DNA from: Parafrankia irregularis
GTDB taxonomy: Bacteria > Actinomycetota > Actinomycetes > Frankiales > Frankiaceae
Assembly: GCF_001536285.1 (NCBI RefSeq)
Contig: NZ_FAOZ01000015.1
Coordinates: forward strand, 1-64,000
DNA: 64,000 nt
Reading direction: 5' to 3'
Every line of letters starts with the position of its first letter. Position 1 is the first letter of the stretch. The notes beneath the pieces were generated by a model that had not been told where the DNA came from, searched no databases, and saw only the letters and a program-made list of their open reading frames with translations. Of the stretch, positions 20,181-28,791 are shown piece by piece. The position numbers were made by a program, and so were the translations under genes.

Positions 20181-20481
20181 GCCGTGGACAAACTGAGCCG
20201 CCCCGGGCGTCCTGAGCGGTCCCGGACGTCCTGAGCCGTGCCAGGCACGCTGGACCGTCCCGGGTGTGCCGAGCCGTCCCGGCGAAACGTCGACGCAGGT
20301 CGGATCACCCAGTCGGGCGCCGCGTGTTCGCACGGTGATCGCGGCATTCACAACTGCGACTGCGCGCTACCAACTCCTCGCCATGAGTCAGCCAGAATGC
20401 GGCATATTTCTCCGTAAGCGGTAGATGATGGTTCGCATACCAGCATCCAGGTGACGACACGACGTCACGATGGGGGGCGGT
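20181..20481. other. Intergenic region with tandem repeat
   Basis: 301 bp between plus-strand genes. The first third is the 19-bp repeat array at 20193-20287. The rest is less GC-rich and likely contains the promoter of the TerB-domain gene. Confidence 0.5.
20193..20287. repeat. 19-bp tandem repeat, five copies
   Basis: The unit ctgagccgtcccgggcgtc (consensus) is repeated five times in register with 2-6 changes per copy, starting 12 bp after the anti-sigma gene's stop. It may act as a transcription end or be simple slippage. Confidence 0.75.
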
Positions 20482-21489
20482 ATGCCGCTGCAGACGCAAG
20501 TCGTCGTGGACATCGCTTTGCTCGTCGAACTCGACGACGGACTTGTGGTCCGTGCGTCCGATGACGGCACGCTCCGCTTCCCGGGATGCGTTCCGGGCCC
20601 GGGAGAGTCGGCGCTGGCCGCCGCCGGCCGAATGTTGCGTGCAGTGCTGCCGGAGCAGGCCCCGGCCCGGCCAGCCGCGGCCAGACCACCGCTCTCCACG
20701 CCGGCCGACACCGCCGACGCGGCGGAAGCGGGGGACGTGTCCGGCATCCTGCGGTTCGCGGGCTGCGTCGAGCACACCGATCACCTCAGCCCGGAGCATC
20801 GCCGCAAGGTCCTGACGGTGCTCTACGCCGTCACTCCCGACCCGGCGCACTACCGCGACCAGGATGATCTTCTTCCGGACCTGTTCCTGCTTCGGCCGCA
20901 CGAGATCGAGTCCCAGGCCACCCTCGCGACGGTCCAGCCGACCGCGGTCGGGCGCGCGGCACTGGTCTGGTGGTCCGAGCAGTGGGCCTCCTGGCGTGGC
21001 CACGCCGTCGAGGACGCGGAGCCGTGGTGGACGATGCTGCGCAAGTCGGTGCGCACCCTGCGCGCTCAGCTCACAGCCCGCAGTGATGTCCTGCAGGGCG
21101 AGGCCTTCCGCGACGCCGCGGTGGCCATCTGCGCACTGGTCGCGGTCGCGGACGGCCGGGTGGACCCGGCGGAGCGCGACGCGATGATCCAGTCCATCCA
21201 CAGCGAGCCTGTGCTTGCCGCCTACCCTCGCGCCGAGCTGGAACAGATTTTCGACCAACATGTGGCGCGGCTGCGCCTCGATCTCGCGGAAGGCCGCCGA
21301 GTGGCACTGAACGAGATCGGCAAGGTGCGCGGTGATTCCACCCGCTCGTGGGCGGTGCTCCACTTCGGGGCTGTCGTCGGCCGCGCCGACGGCTTCTTCG
21401 ACCCGGACGAACGCCGGGTCGTCCAGGAGGCCGCAGAGGTGCTGGGCCTGAGCGCAGGCCGGCTCGCCGTCCAGGCGGTCGAGGAATGA
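20482..21489 (+). CDS. Nudix-like N-terminal region fused to a TerB-like domain
   Basis: 335 residues from ATG at 20482, preceded by GGGGGG; the ATG at 20470 has no RBS. Residues 1-170 begin QVVVDIALLVELDDGLVVRASDDG and look like a Nudix-type beta sheet, but I see no REUXEEXGU box. Residues about 205-330 are TerB-like, with two acidic motifs: VADGRVDPAERDAM and GRADGFFDPDERRVV. TerB domains bind metal and occur in tellurite and stress-response proteins and many fusions. A second Nudix-like gene follows 67 bp later, so the two may form an operon. Exact function is unknown. Confidence 0.8.
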   Translation: MPLQTQVVVDIALLVELDDGLVVRASDDGTLRFPGCVPGPGESALAAAGRMLRAVLPEQAPARPAAARPPLSTPADTADAAEAGDVSGILRFAGCVEHTDHLSPEHRRKVLTVLYAVTPDPAHYRDQDDLLPDLFLLRPHEIESQATLATVQPTAVGRAALVWWSEQWASWRGHAVEDAEPWWTMLRKSVRTLRAQLTARSDVLQGEAFRDAAVAICALVAVADGRVDPAERDAMIQSIHSEPVLAAYPRAELEQIFDQHVARLRLDLAEGRRVALNEIGKVRGDSTRSWAVLHFGAVVGRADGFFDPDERRVVQEAAEVLGLSAGRLAVQAVEE

Positions 21490-21556
21490 GCCCTCTCCAT
21501 CGTCGACTCCGGCCTACGGCGCCTCTGACCGTGCATCGTGAGATGGAAAAGGCGCG

Positions 21557-22057
21557 ATGAACCCGCCTCGCCCCGCCCGCGCCCAGGGCCACCCGGGGGC
21601 GACACCCGAACCGACGCTGCGTGCCCGGGTCTTCCTGACCCTCGGCAACCGCGTCGTCGTCGCGAACCACCGCGGCCAGCCGTGGTTCTTCCTCCTCGGT
21701 GAGCACGTCGCCCCGGGTGAGGGCGTCGAGCAGGTCCTGCACCGTGTGCTGCGGCGCACGGCCGGATTCGAGGTGCGCGCCCTGGACTTCGTCGGCGGCA
21801 TGGAGCGCCACGGAACCGGTCGCGGGACCGGCCACGAGATCGATGTCCTCTTCGCGGGTGCCGTGCCCCGGTACGCGGAGTTCGGCAGCCGCGTCAACGA
21901 GGTCGACCTGGTCACCGTCGAGCGGTCCGATCTTCACCGGGTCGAGTTCCGTCCCGCGTACGTCGGCGACGTGATCAGCTCGTGGCTGGCCGACCGCGTA
22001 CCGCGGTGGTACACCGACGGGGGGTCCACGCGGCCCCCGACCGTGGCCACTTCCTGA
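21557..22057 (+). CDS. Degenerate Nudix-fold protein
   Basis: 166 residues, ATG after GGAAAAGG. RARVFLTLGNRVVVANHRGQ, LLGEHVAPGEGVEQVLHRVL and RRTAGFEVRALDFVGG follow the Nudix fold. The catalytic helix is changed: where the box should read REUXEEXGU it reads RVLRRTAGF (from residue 63), so the metal-binding glutamates are replaced by Val/Arg. Hydrolysis is therefore unlikely, and a binding or regulatory role is more plausible. It follows the Nudix-like/TerB gene on the same strand. Confidence 0.8.
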   Translation: MNPPRPARAQGHPGATPEPTLRARVFLTLGNRVVVANHRGQPWFFLLGEHVAPGEGVEQVLHRVLRRTAGFEVRALDFVGGMERHGTGRGTGHEIDVLFAGAVPRYAEFGSRVNEVDLVTVERSDLHRVEFRPAYVGDVISSWLADRVPRWYTDGGSTRPPTVATS

Positions 22058-22373
22058 GTCCTCGGTCACCCGGGCGGGCCGCCGTAACAGACGCTTCGCG
22101 GGGCAGTCGCGGCCATCCAACCGTCATCTCCCGGGTACTTCACACCCAGCGGACCACCACGTCACAGTGAGTTTGGAACGCCCCGTCGCGGTGCAGGACT
22201 GCCTGGAGCGGGGTGGAGTCGCGGACAGCGGATCCACCCCACCCCAACCCGCCGTCGGTGATGGTGCGGAGGTAGTCGGCACGAGGAGCATTCAGCCGTC
22301 GTTCAGGCACGCGACATAGCGTGAACCCGAACTTCCCGGACCGGAGGGGGTAGACATCGAGATCCCGGTCGCG
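22058..22373. other. Intergenic region
   Basis: 316 bp between plus-strand genes. No gene, repeat or clear hairpin is seen. It may hold the promoter of the flippase-like gene. Confidence 0.4.
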
Positions 22374-23642
22374 ATGAACGCCGACAACACGGCGGCCGCG
22401 CCGCGCGTTGTCGGGCCGACGCTGCCCCGCCACAGGCGGGCCGGTGAGCGCGCAACGGGCACGCCTCGTGCCGCAGCCGTACCGGACGAGCGTCCGGTAC
22501 CGGGCCGCGCCCGCCAGGCGCAGGCCGGCCACCCGCCCCGGGAGGATGAGCTTTCCGCACCGGCCGGCCGAGGCTCCGGCACCGGGCCCTCGCGGCCCGG
22601 TGCTTCGGTTCCCGCCGTCTTCGGCGGTGTCGACGCCACCGGCGCCGCCGCGATCGCTCTCGACCTCGGCCGGGTGCGGCCCAGGTTCGGCCTGCGCCGC
22701 ACCCGGGTACGGGTTCTGGTCGCGGCCGCGATCCTCGCGATCGTCTCGATCATGGCGACCAGATTCCGCGAGGATGTCGTCGGCAGCCTCACCGCCGTCC
22801 CCGCCCCTCGCTGGCACTGGCTCGCGGTCTGCCTGGTCGCCACTGCCGCCTTCTACGTGGCGCACGGGGTGAGTGTGCGGGCGGCCAGCGGGCTGCGGAT
22901 GGGGCTCGGCATCGCCACCGCGTCCCAGCTGGCCGCCGCCGCGGCGAACCGGGTGGTGCCGGCGGGGCTCGGCGCCATCGCCATCCATCTGCGTTTTTTC
23001 GAGCGACGTGGGATGAATCGACCCGCGGCCCTCGCCACGGTGGCCTCGCTCAAGGGCGCCGCCTTCCTCGTCCATCTGGCGGGCCTCGCGCTCGTCGCCG
23101 GAACCCTGCGCAGCTCAGGCGTCGGCGAGGCGGTGACGGCTCCCGTCCGGATGACGGTGAACGGAATCGGCACCGGCCCCTTCATGGCCGGCGTCGCCGT
23201 GGTGGGCGTGGGTGTGGGCTCCGCTGTCGCCCATCCACGAGTACGGTGCCGCGCACGGCCCGCCATGCGGGTCTTCCGCGAGCACCTCGGATCGCTGGCC
23301 CACTCACCCGGGCGAACCGCCGTGCTCGTGACCGGCACCGCCGGGACGAAACTCGCCCAGGTCGTCGGCATGGCAAGCGCGGTCTGGGCCTTCGAGGGCG
23401 AGCTGGACCTCGCCACGATCACCGCCGTGTACCTGGTCGGTTCCGCCGTCGCCGGCGCGGCTCCGACCGCGGGCAACGTCGGCGCCATCGAGCCGGCCCT
23501 GGTCATCGGCCTGACCGCCTCCGGCGGCGCCGGCCCGGCGATGGTGGCCGCGGTGCTGGTGTATCGCCTGATCAGCTACTGGCTCCCGATCATTCCGGGC
23601 GTGACCGCGCTGGCAGTGATGCGCCGTCGCGGAGACCTCTAG
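22374..23642 (+). CDS. LPG-synthase-TM/flippase-like integral membrane protein
   Basis: 422 residues. The first ~105 are a Pro/Arg/Ala-rich cytoplasmic extension. Then come about seven to eight hydrophobic segments starting at VRVLVAAAILAIVSIMATRF. The stretch RVVPAGLGAIAIHLRFFERRGM and the later SAVAGAAPTAGNVGAIEPALV match the lysylphosphatidylglycerol-synthase transmembrane family (UPF0104/YbhN/AglD). Members move or modify lipid-linked molecules. No catalytic C-terminal MprF domain is present, so a flippase-like role is the best guess. A dispersed palindrome lies 113 bp after the stop. Confidence 0.88.
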   Translation: MNADNTAAAPRVVGPTLPRHRRAGERATGTPRAAAVPDERPVPGRARQAQAGHPPREDELSAPAGRGSGTGPSRPGASVPAVFGGVDATGAAAIALDLGRVRPRFGLRRTRVRVLVAAAILAIVSIMATRFREDVVGSLTAVPAPRWHWLAVCLVATAAFYVAHGVSVRAASGLRMGLGIATASQLAAAAANRVVPAGLGAIAIHLRFFERRGMNRPAALATVASLKGAAFLVHLAGLALVAGTLRSSGVGEAVTAPVRMTVNGIGTGPFMAGVAVVGVGVGSAVAHPRVRCRARPAMRVFREHLGSLAHSPGRTAVLVTGTAGTKLAQVVGMASAVWAFEGELDLATITAVYLVGSAVAGAAPTAGNVGAIEPALVIGLTASGGAGPAMVAAVLVYRLISYWLPIIPGVTALAVMRRRGDL

Positions 23643-23755
23643 GCGCCTCGCAGCCGCGCGGCTCGAACGCCGCAGCCCCATCCCGCACACCGTCACATAG
23701 CTCGCGCAATTCATCTTAAGAGCGACAAAAAGGGCAGGGAGTCGCTTGACGATCC

Positions 23756-23807
23756 GCAAGAGTTGAGGATCTTGGACGCCAGACCGACCACGATCCTCAG
23801 CTCTTGC
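23756..23807. repeat. Dispersed palindromic repeat, locus A
   Basis: 20-bp arms (23756-23775 and 23788-23807) pair with two mismatches around a 12-nt loop; the core is GAGGATCnTGG / CCAnGATCCTC. Related sequence continues to about 23890 (cagaatcctcaacgcctg). The same core recurs near 28.9 and 63.8-64.0 kb. It lies between convergent genes, so it could also end transcription. Confidence 0.75.
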
Positions 23808-23911
23808 CCGGCAGCAGCCACGGCCCGAAGCCCGGGACTCCGCACCGCCCTCTCCAGCAGCCAGAATCCTCAACGCCTGCCCGTCAGCAACATCGGATCT
23901 GGGTCCGCGGG

Positions 23912-24610
23912 TCAGATCCGGGTGGAGCCCTCCGCGGACAGGTTGAGCTGGCGCAGCACAGGCGTGTCTCGCTCGAAGCCGAGCTCCGACACGGCGGCGG
24001 GCACGATCACAAAACAGGCACCCGCGGTCGGCGGCAGCCGAAGCCATCTGGCGATCAGCACGCGGAACATGTGGCTGTGCCCCACCAAGGCGACATCGCC
24101 GCGCTCCAGCCAGGGCCGCACCGTGGCGAGCACCAGATCGGCACGCCGCCCGATCTGTTCGACGGTCTCTCCCCCAGGCACCTCACCGGTGAACACCGAC
24201 CAGCCCGGACGGTCCCGGCGGATGGCCGGCGTCGTCAGGCCTTCGAGGTCCCCGTAGTCCCACTCGGCGAGATCCGGCCACACGGCGCGGTCCGCGACAC
24301 ATGGTTCGGTGGCCAGGAGCCCCGCCAGGTCCGCGGTGCGGGTCGCACGCAGCCGGGGGCTGGTGGCCACCAGCACGAACCGCCGCCCCGCCAGGAAGCT
24401 CCGCAGCGCCGTCGCCTGCCGCTCCCCGTCAGCGGTCAGGGCGATGTCGGTTCGTCCGGTGTGGCGACCGGACCGGCTCCACTCGGTCTCGCCGTGACGG
24501 ATCAGCGTCAGGACGCCGGGCACGCCAGACGCACCGGCTCCTCCGGACGCACCGGCTCCTCCGGACGCACCGGTTTCTCCGGGTGCTCCGGGTGCTCCGG
24601 GCGGGTTCAC
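23912..24610 (-). CDS. Histidine phosphatase family protein
   Basis: 232 residues from GTG at 24610, whose GTGA overlaps the stop of the upstream DUF3618 gene by 4 bp. After a short Gly/Ala/Ser repeat (GASGGA units from two 18-bp DNA repeats near 24531-24566) comes the catalytic TLIRHGETEW, then GRTDIALTADGERQA, TSPRLRATRTADL and, near residue 160, VALVGHSHMFRVL. These are the RHG, Arg and second-His motifs of the phosphoglycerate-mutase-like phosphatases. Substrate is unknown; LIRHGETEWS with GRTDI is typical of small-molecule or sugar phosphatases. Coupling with a DUF3618 membrane protein is positional evidence only. Confidence 0.92.
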   Translation of the reverse strand: MNPPGAPGAPGETGASGGAGASGGAGASGVPGVLTLIRHGETEWSRSGRHTGRTDIALTADGERQATALRSFLAGRRFVLVATSPRLRATRTADLAGLLATEPCVADRAVWPDLAEWDYGDLEGLTTPAIRRDRPGWSVFTGEVPGGETVEQIGRRADLVLATVRPWLERGDVALVGHSHMFRVLIARWLRLPPTAGACFVIVPAAVSELGFERDTPVLRQLNLSAEGSTRI

Positions 24611-24987
24611 CGCCTCCGGCGCCGCCGCCGGGCTCCCACGGCCAGCAGGAACACCGCCGACGCCAGCGCGACCCTCTCCCAACGGACCGTGCGCACGATC
24701 TCAGTCGGCACGCCCTTGCCGGATGTGCCGGAGCTGCCCGCAGCCGCCAGCCCGCCTTCGGCGTCCTGATGCCCTGCCCGACCGCCCGGCAGTGCCGCGG
24801 GCCGTGGCGACGACCCGGCCGGAACAATGCGCTCGCGAAGCTCGCCGACCTTCACACGGATCTGTTCGTTCGCGCGCTCCGCCACCCGCCTGGGGCTGAC
24901 GATCTCCGCGATAGCGTCGACGGTCTCGGCCAGCTCGGCGCGGGTCTGTTCGATCTGACGCTGGATGACGGCCGGATCCTGCGGCAC
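24607..24987 (-). CDS. DUF3618 family membrane protein
   Basis: 126 residues from GTG at 24987, with GAGAGGG about 9 nt upstream. DPAVIQRQIEQTRAELAETV, then DAIAEIVSPRRVAERANEQI is the DUF3618 signature of two amphipathic helices. A Gly/Ala-rich linker follows, then one C-terminal hydrophobic segment (ALASAVFLLAVGA) ending in a run of Arg. A tail-anchored inner-membrane protein with the helices in the cytoplasm is likely. Such proteins usually sit near DUF1269/phage-holin-like genes; here the partner is a histidine phosphatase overlapping by 4 bp. Confidence 0.88.
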   Translation of the reverse strand: MPQDPAVIQRQIEQTRAELAETVDAIAEIVSPRRVAERANEQIRVKVGELRERIVPAGSSPRPAALPGGRAGHQDAEGGLAAAGSSGTSGKGVPTEIVRTVRWERVALASAVFLLAVGARRRRRRR

Positions 24988-25381
24988 CGATGTCGCCCTC
25001 TCGGTTCTTGTGCGGGTGGACGGGGCCGGGCTGACGACCCGACTCGATCGTGCCAGACCAGCCCTTCTCCAGCTCGACGAAACGACGCTCCGGTGGCAGG
25101 GACCCGGCCGGTCCATCCAGCCCACGCGCGGACAATCGCCCACTTTGTCCTGGTCAACCTACCGACGGCCGCCGCCCGACCGATCGGGTGTGAGATGAGG
25201 CCCGGACCACCCTGATCGGTGCCGGCTCGCGTCGATCAGGGCCGCCCCCGCCGCCCGCGCGGCCTCGTACCGTCCCGCACCGCACCACCCGCACCACCCG
25301 CACCGCCCACAGCCGCGTCCTCGGGTCAGCACCGCCCCTCACCCAGACCAGCCGTGCCGGGCTCGGCAATAGGCTTACCTG
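24988..25381. other. Divergent intergenic region
   Basis: 394 bp between the minus-strand DUF3618 gene and the plus-strand membrane-protein gene. It should carry both promoters. No gene is supported. Confidence 0.4.
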
Positions 25382-26281
25382 GTGCGAGTCGGGCGGTGCG
25401 AGAGGCGGTACACCGGCCTCGCACGGTCCCCGGGGCTGAGCCGGCTCGGAGCAGCGGCGCGGCGCGGGCTGGGCTTCGCCGTGCCGACGGTCGCGCTGGC
25501 GCTGCTCGCCCACCTGCCGACCACACACTCCGCGGGGCCGGCAGCGGGTCGTATGCTGCTCGTCCTGCTCATGCTTGCCGTTCTGCGTGCCGCGGCCGAC
25601 CTCCTTCGTCCGCGGGCCGTTCGGCCGCAAGGCGTTCAGCCGCAAGGCCTCGACAGCGCGTGGTGGTCGGCGCGCGCCTCGACGGGTCGGCCTGTGCTCG
25701 ATGCCGTCGGCTCCGTTGCCGGGCTGCTGGCTGTGCAGGTGATGCTGCACGTGGCCTTCACTGCCCGGCCGACGCGAGCGCCGGCCGGGCAGTTCGCCGG
25801 GCTGTTGTGCGGGGCCGAGCGGGCCGCCGCGACCGGCGGCGTGCCCTGGTTCGACGCCTCCCAGCTACGCGCGACGGCTCTCGCGGGCCGCCCGCCCGGC
25901 TCCCTGGTAGCCACGACCTCCACGACCGCGGCGGCCGGCGCGGCACGCCTCAACCCGGCGCATCTCGGGGCCCTGCACCTGCACAGCCTCGGGCCGGCGG
26001 TTCTCCTCGCGCACAGCCTGGCCGCCGCCGTGGTCTTCTGGTGGGCCCGTCACGGCGTCCGGGCCGTCGCCGCCGCCTGCCGGATTCTCGGTTCGCGGCT
26101 CCCCACGTTGCGCGCGGCCCACGCCCCGACCCTGACCAGACGCCGGGTCGTCCGGGCGCCCGCACTGCGCGGGCCGCGTGTCCTGGAACGCCCCTGGGCC
26201 GCGGTCGCCTCGCGCGGGCCCCCGGTCGCCGGGTTCACAGCCCTCACAGCCCTCACAGCCGCCCGGCCCTGCCCGCGGTAG
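25382..26281 (+). CDS. Putative multi-pass membrane protein
   Basis: 299 residues, GTG start. At least four hydrophobic segments are visible: LGFAVPTVALALLAHL, MLLVLLMLAVLRAAADLL, LDAVGSVAGLLAVQVMLHVAF, and SLGPAVLLAHSLAAAVVFWW. A His-rich patch, HLGALHLHSLG, precedes the last one. The C-terminal 60 residues are Arg/Ala/Pro-rich. I do not recognise a family. It lies 205 bp upstream of a SCO1 gene on the same strand, and His-rich membrane proteins often accompany copper genes, so a metal role is possible but unproven. Confidence 0.7.
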   Translation: MRVGRCERRYTGLARSPGLSRLGAAARRGLGFAVPTVALALLAHLPTTHSAGPAAGRMLLVLLMLAVLRAAADLLRPRAVRPQGVQPQGLDSAWWSARASTGRPVLDAVGSVAGLLAVQVMLHVAFTARPTRAPAGQFAGLLCGAERAAATGGVPWFDASQLRATALAGRPPGSLVATTSTTAAAGAARLNPAHLGALHLHSLGPAVLLAHSLAAAVVFWWARHGVRAVAAACRILGSRLPTLRAAHAPTLTRRRVVRAPALRGPRVLERPWAAVASRGPPVAGFTALTALTAARPCPR

Positions 26282-26486
26282 CCCCGGCGCTGCTTCGCCC
26301 TGCCCGCGGTAGCCCCGCCACCGCCTGGCCGTGCGCGGCAGCCCGCGTTCCGCCCAGCCGTGCCGGCCGGGCGCGGATCGCTCATGCCCGCGATGTGTCA
26401 GGTCAGCCCTGGCCGTCGTCGCCGGCACAGCACCGCCGCGCCCGCGCGGACGGCGCAGCCAGCCCACTGCTCTTCGTAGGAGTCAG

Positions 26487-27479
26487 GTGCACACCTCCAG
26501 CAAGACGACATCCGCAACAACCCCCACGGCCGACGCGGAGGCCACAGCCACGGCCCGCGCCGGGCATTCACCCGGCCCCCGGCGAAAGGCCCGGCGCGGC
26601 ACGGGACGTCCTGGCCGGGTTCGGGTGGCTCTGGCCCTCGGGCTCGCCGTGAGTCTCGGCGCGACACTCGGCGCATGTTCCAGCGGTGGAGACGGCACAG
26701 GGGTGACGATCGTCGACGCCGGCGGAACCGGCGACGGGCTACACGGCGTTGTCCCCACAGAACGCTTCGCGAAGCCGGCTCTCGGCCTGACCGACACCGA
26801 CGGCCGCCCGTTCGACCTTCGCACCCGAACGCAAGGGAAGATCACTCTGCTTTTCTTCGGCTACACGATGTGCCCGGACGTCTGTCCGACCACCATGGCC
26901 GACATCGCCGCGGCGCTGAGCGAGGTCGACCGGTCGGTCCGGGACCAGGTCTCCGTCGTCTTCGTCAGCACCGACCCGGAGCGGGACACCGGTGAGGTCC
27001 TCGACCGTTGGCTGAAGGGTTTCGACTCGAGCTTCATCGGCGTCCGCGGGCCGTTCGCGAAGGTCCAGAGCGTGGCGGAGTCGGTCGGCGTCCCGCTGGA
27101 GGCACCGGAGGTCCAGGCGGACGGATCCGTCCTCGTGACGCATGGCAGCCAGGTCATCGCCTTCGGCCGTGACAACCGGGCGCGGGTGCTCTACCTGGCG
27201 GGGACCGCCGTCGCCGACTACATCGCGGACCTGCCCGTCCTGACCGCGGAGAAGCCCGGGACCACCGCCGGTGCCGACGACGACGGCGCGGCCACGAGCA
27301 CGGGAGGCCCGGCGAGCCCGACTGACGCCCCGAAGGCCACGTCGAGGCCCACCGGCACCACTGCTTCCACGCCCACCGGCACGGCGGCGGCCACCAGCTC
27401 CCCGGCCCCGGCCCCGGCACCGGCGGCAGCGGCAGCGGCAGCGGCAGCGGCCAGGCCGACTCCGGTGGCCACCGGATGA
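26487..27479 (+). CDS. SCO1/SenC family copper-chaperone lipoprotein
   Basis: 330 residues from GTG at 26487, after TAGGAG. Residues 45-64 are a signal peptide ending in the lipobox LGAC (Cys 64). The thioredoxin-like domain holds CPDVC (Cys 129 and 133) and the copper-ligand His 219 in VTHGSQ. These are the three SCO copper ligands, so it should bind Cu and help mature cytochrome oxidase CuA or maintain its thiols, outside the membrane. The last ~75 residues are a Thr/Ala/Pro-rich tail. Its stop overlaps the next gene by 4 bp (ATGA), making an operon with a MauE-like and a DsbA-like protein. The longer reading to 26331 lacks an RBS. Confidence 0.95.
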   Translation: MHTSSKTTSATTPTADAEATATARAGHSPGPRRKARRGTGRPGRVRVALALGLAVSLGATLGACSSGGDGTGVTIVDAGGTGDGLHGVVPTERFAKPALGLTDTDGRPFDLRTRTQGKITLLFFGYTMCPDVCPTTMADIAAALSEVDRSVRDQVSVVFVSTDPERDTGEVLDRWLKGFDSSFIGVRGPFAKVQSVAESVGVPLEAPEVQADGSVLVTHGSQVIAFGRDNRARVLYLAGTAVADYIADLPVLTAEKPGTTAGADDDGAATSTGGPASPTDAPKATSRPTGTTASTPTGTAAATSSPAPAPAPAAAAAAAAAARPTPVATG

Positions 27480-28018
27480 GCCTCGTCACCACCCCCAGCC
27501 GGCAACGCAACCGGCTGCTGCTCCGACTGTTCTCCACGGTCCTGCGGGTGGGGCTGGGTGCGGTCTGGCTCGTCGCCGGACTCCTCAAGGTCAACGACCC
27601 TGACGGCATGGTGCGCTCGGTCCGTGCCTTCCGGATCCTGCCCGAGTCGCTCGTCCATCCGGTGGCCTACGCCGTGCCCTTCGTCGAGATCGCGCTGGGT
27701 GTGCTGCTGATCGTCGGGCTCACCGTCCGGCTGGGCGCGTTCGTGTCGGCCGCGCTGTTCGCCGTCTACATCGCCGCCATCTCGTCGGCGGCGGCCCGTG
27801 GCCTGCGCATCGACTGTGGCTGCTTCTCCACCGGCGGCGACCTCACCGCCGAGGCACCGACCCACTACACCGAGGAGATCGTTCGCGACAGCGCGCTCCT
27901 GCTGGCCAGCCTGTTGCTGGCCCGCTGGCCGGACGGCTTCCTCACGGTCGACCGGCTCCTCGACAGGACGTCACATCCGCCCCTCGACGACGAGGACGAC
28001 CAGTTTCGGGAGGACTGA
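27476..28018 (+). CDS. MauE/DoxX family membrane protein
   Basis: 180 residues, four hydrophobic segments. LRVGLGAVWLVAGLLKVNDP, then VHPVAYAVPFVEIALGVLL, LGAFVSAALFAVYIAAIS and GLRIDCGCFS match the MauE family. The CGC motif lies at the membrane face after the third helix. MauE-type proteins support disulfide formation or reduction in secreted proteins. It overlaps the SCO gene by 4 bp upstream and the DsbA-like gene by 1 bp (TGATG) downstream, so the three are probably co-translated and act together in periplasmic thiol chemistry. Confidence 0.92.
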   Translation: MSLVTTPSRQRNRLLLRLFSTVLRVGLGAVWLVAGLLKVNDPDGMVRSVRAFRILPESLVHPVAYAVPFVEIALGVLLIVGLTVRLGAFVSAALFAVYIAAISSAAARGLRIDCGCFSTGGDLTAEAPTHYTEEIVRDSALLLASLLLARWPDGFLTVDRLLDRTSHPPLDDEDDQFRED

Positions 28019-28791
28019 TGGCAGGCAGCGATCCGGCGGGCGACGGCCCGACCGGCAAGCGCCCGGCGAGCGTGAGCGCCGCCGAGCGCCGCGAGCGGGT
28101 CGCGGCCGCGCGGCGCGCCGAGGCCGCGAAGGAGCGACGACGGCGCCAGCTCATCATCGGCTCCGTCGTCGCGGGCCTGCTCGTCCTGGCCGCCGTGATC
28201 GGCTTCGCGGTCCAGAGCTCGCGGGAGGAGTCGAAACCGGTGGTGCTGCCGTCGACGGCCACCGGGCCCGACAACTCCATCGTGGTCGGGCAGGCCGACG
28301 CCCCCGTCACCGTCGACATCTACGAGGACTTCCAGTGCCCGGCCTGCGGCCAGCTGGAGAAGACCACCGGGTCGACGATCAGCGACCTCATCGACGCGGG
28401 CGACATCAAGGTCAACTACCATCTGATGTCGTTCCTCGGGCCCGAGTCGGTCCGGGCGGCGAACGCCGCGTCGGCGGCGGCTGACGAGAACAAGTTCAAG
28501 CCGTTCCACGACGCCCTGTTCGCCGACCAGCCCACCGAGCACACCGACGGCTACCAGAACGACACCCTGATCGAGAAGGGCGCCTCGGTCGGCCTCACCT
28601 CGACGGCTTTCGTGGACGCCGTCCGGAACGGAAAGTTCGACGGCTATGTCGCGAAGGTCGACGAGAGCGCCTCGAAGGCCGGGGTGACCTCGACGCCCAC
28701 CGTGCTGGTCGACTCCAAGCAGCTCTCCGCGGACCAGCTCACCCCGGACGGGCTGAAGGCCGCGGTGGCAGCCGCCAAGAAGAACGGCTGA
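28018..28791 (+). CDS. DsbA-like thioredoxin-fold membrane-anchored protein
   Basis: 257 residues. A charged cytoplasmic N-terminus (1-44) is followed by one transmembrane anchor (LIIGSVVAGLLVLAAVIGFAV). The extracytoplasmic domain has CPAC at 107-110 (YEDFQCPACGQLE), a helical insert, and the cis-proline loop in STPTVLV. This is the DsbA/thioredoxin_4 architecture common in Actinobacteria, acting as a thiol oxidase or reductase. MauE probably recycles it, and SCO1 may be its substrate or partner; both come from operon order. Confidence 0.93.
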   Translation: MAGSDPAGDGPTGKRPASVSAAERRERVAAARRAEAAKERRRRQLIIGSVVAGLLVLAAVIGFAVQSSREESKPVVLPSTATGPDNSIVVGQADAPVTVDIYEDFQCPACGQLEKTTGSTISDLIDAGDIKVNYHLMSFLGPESVRAANAASAAADENKFKPFHDALFADQPTEHTDGYQNDTLIEKGASVGLTSTAFVDAVRNGKFDGYVAKVDESASKAGVTSTPTVLVDSKQLSADQLTPDGLKAAVAAAKKNG

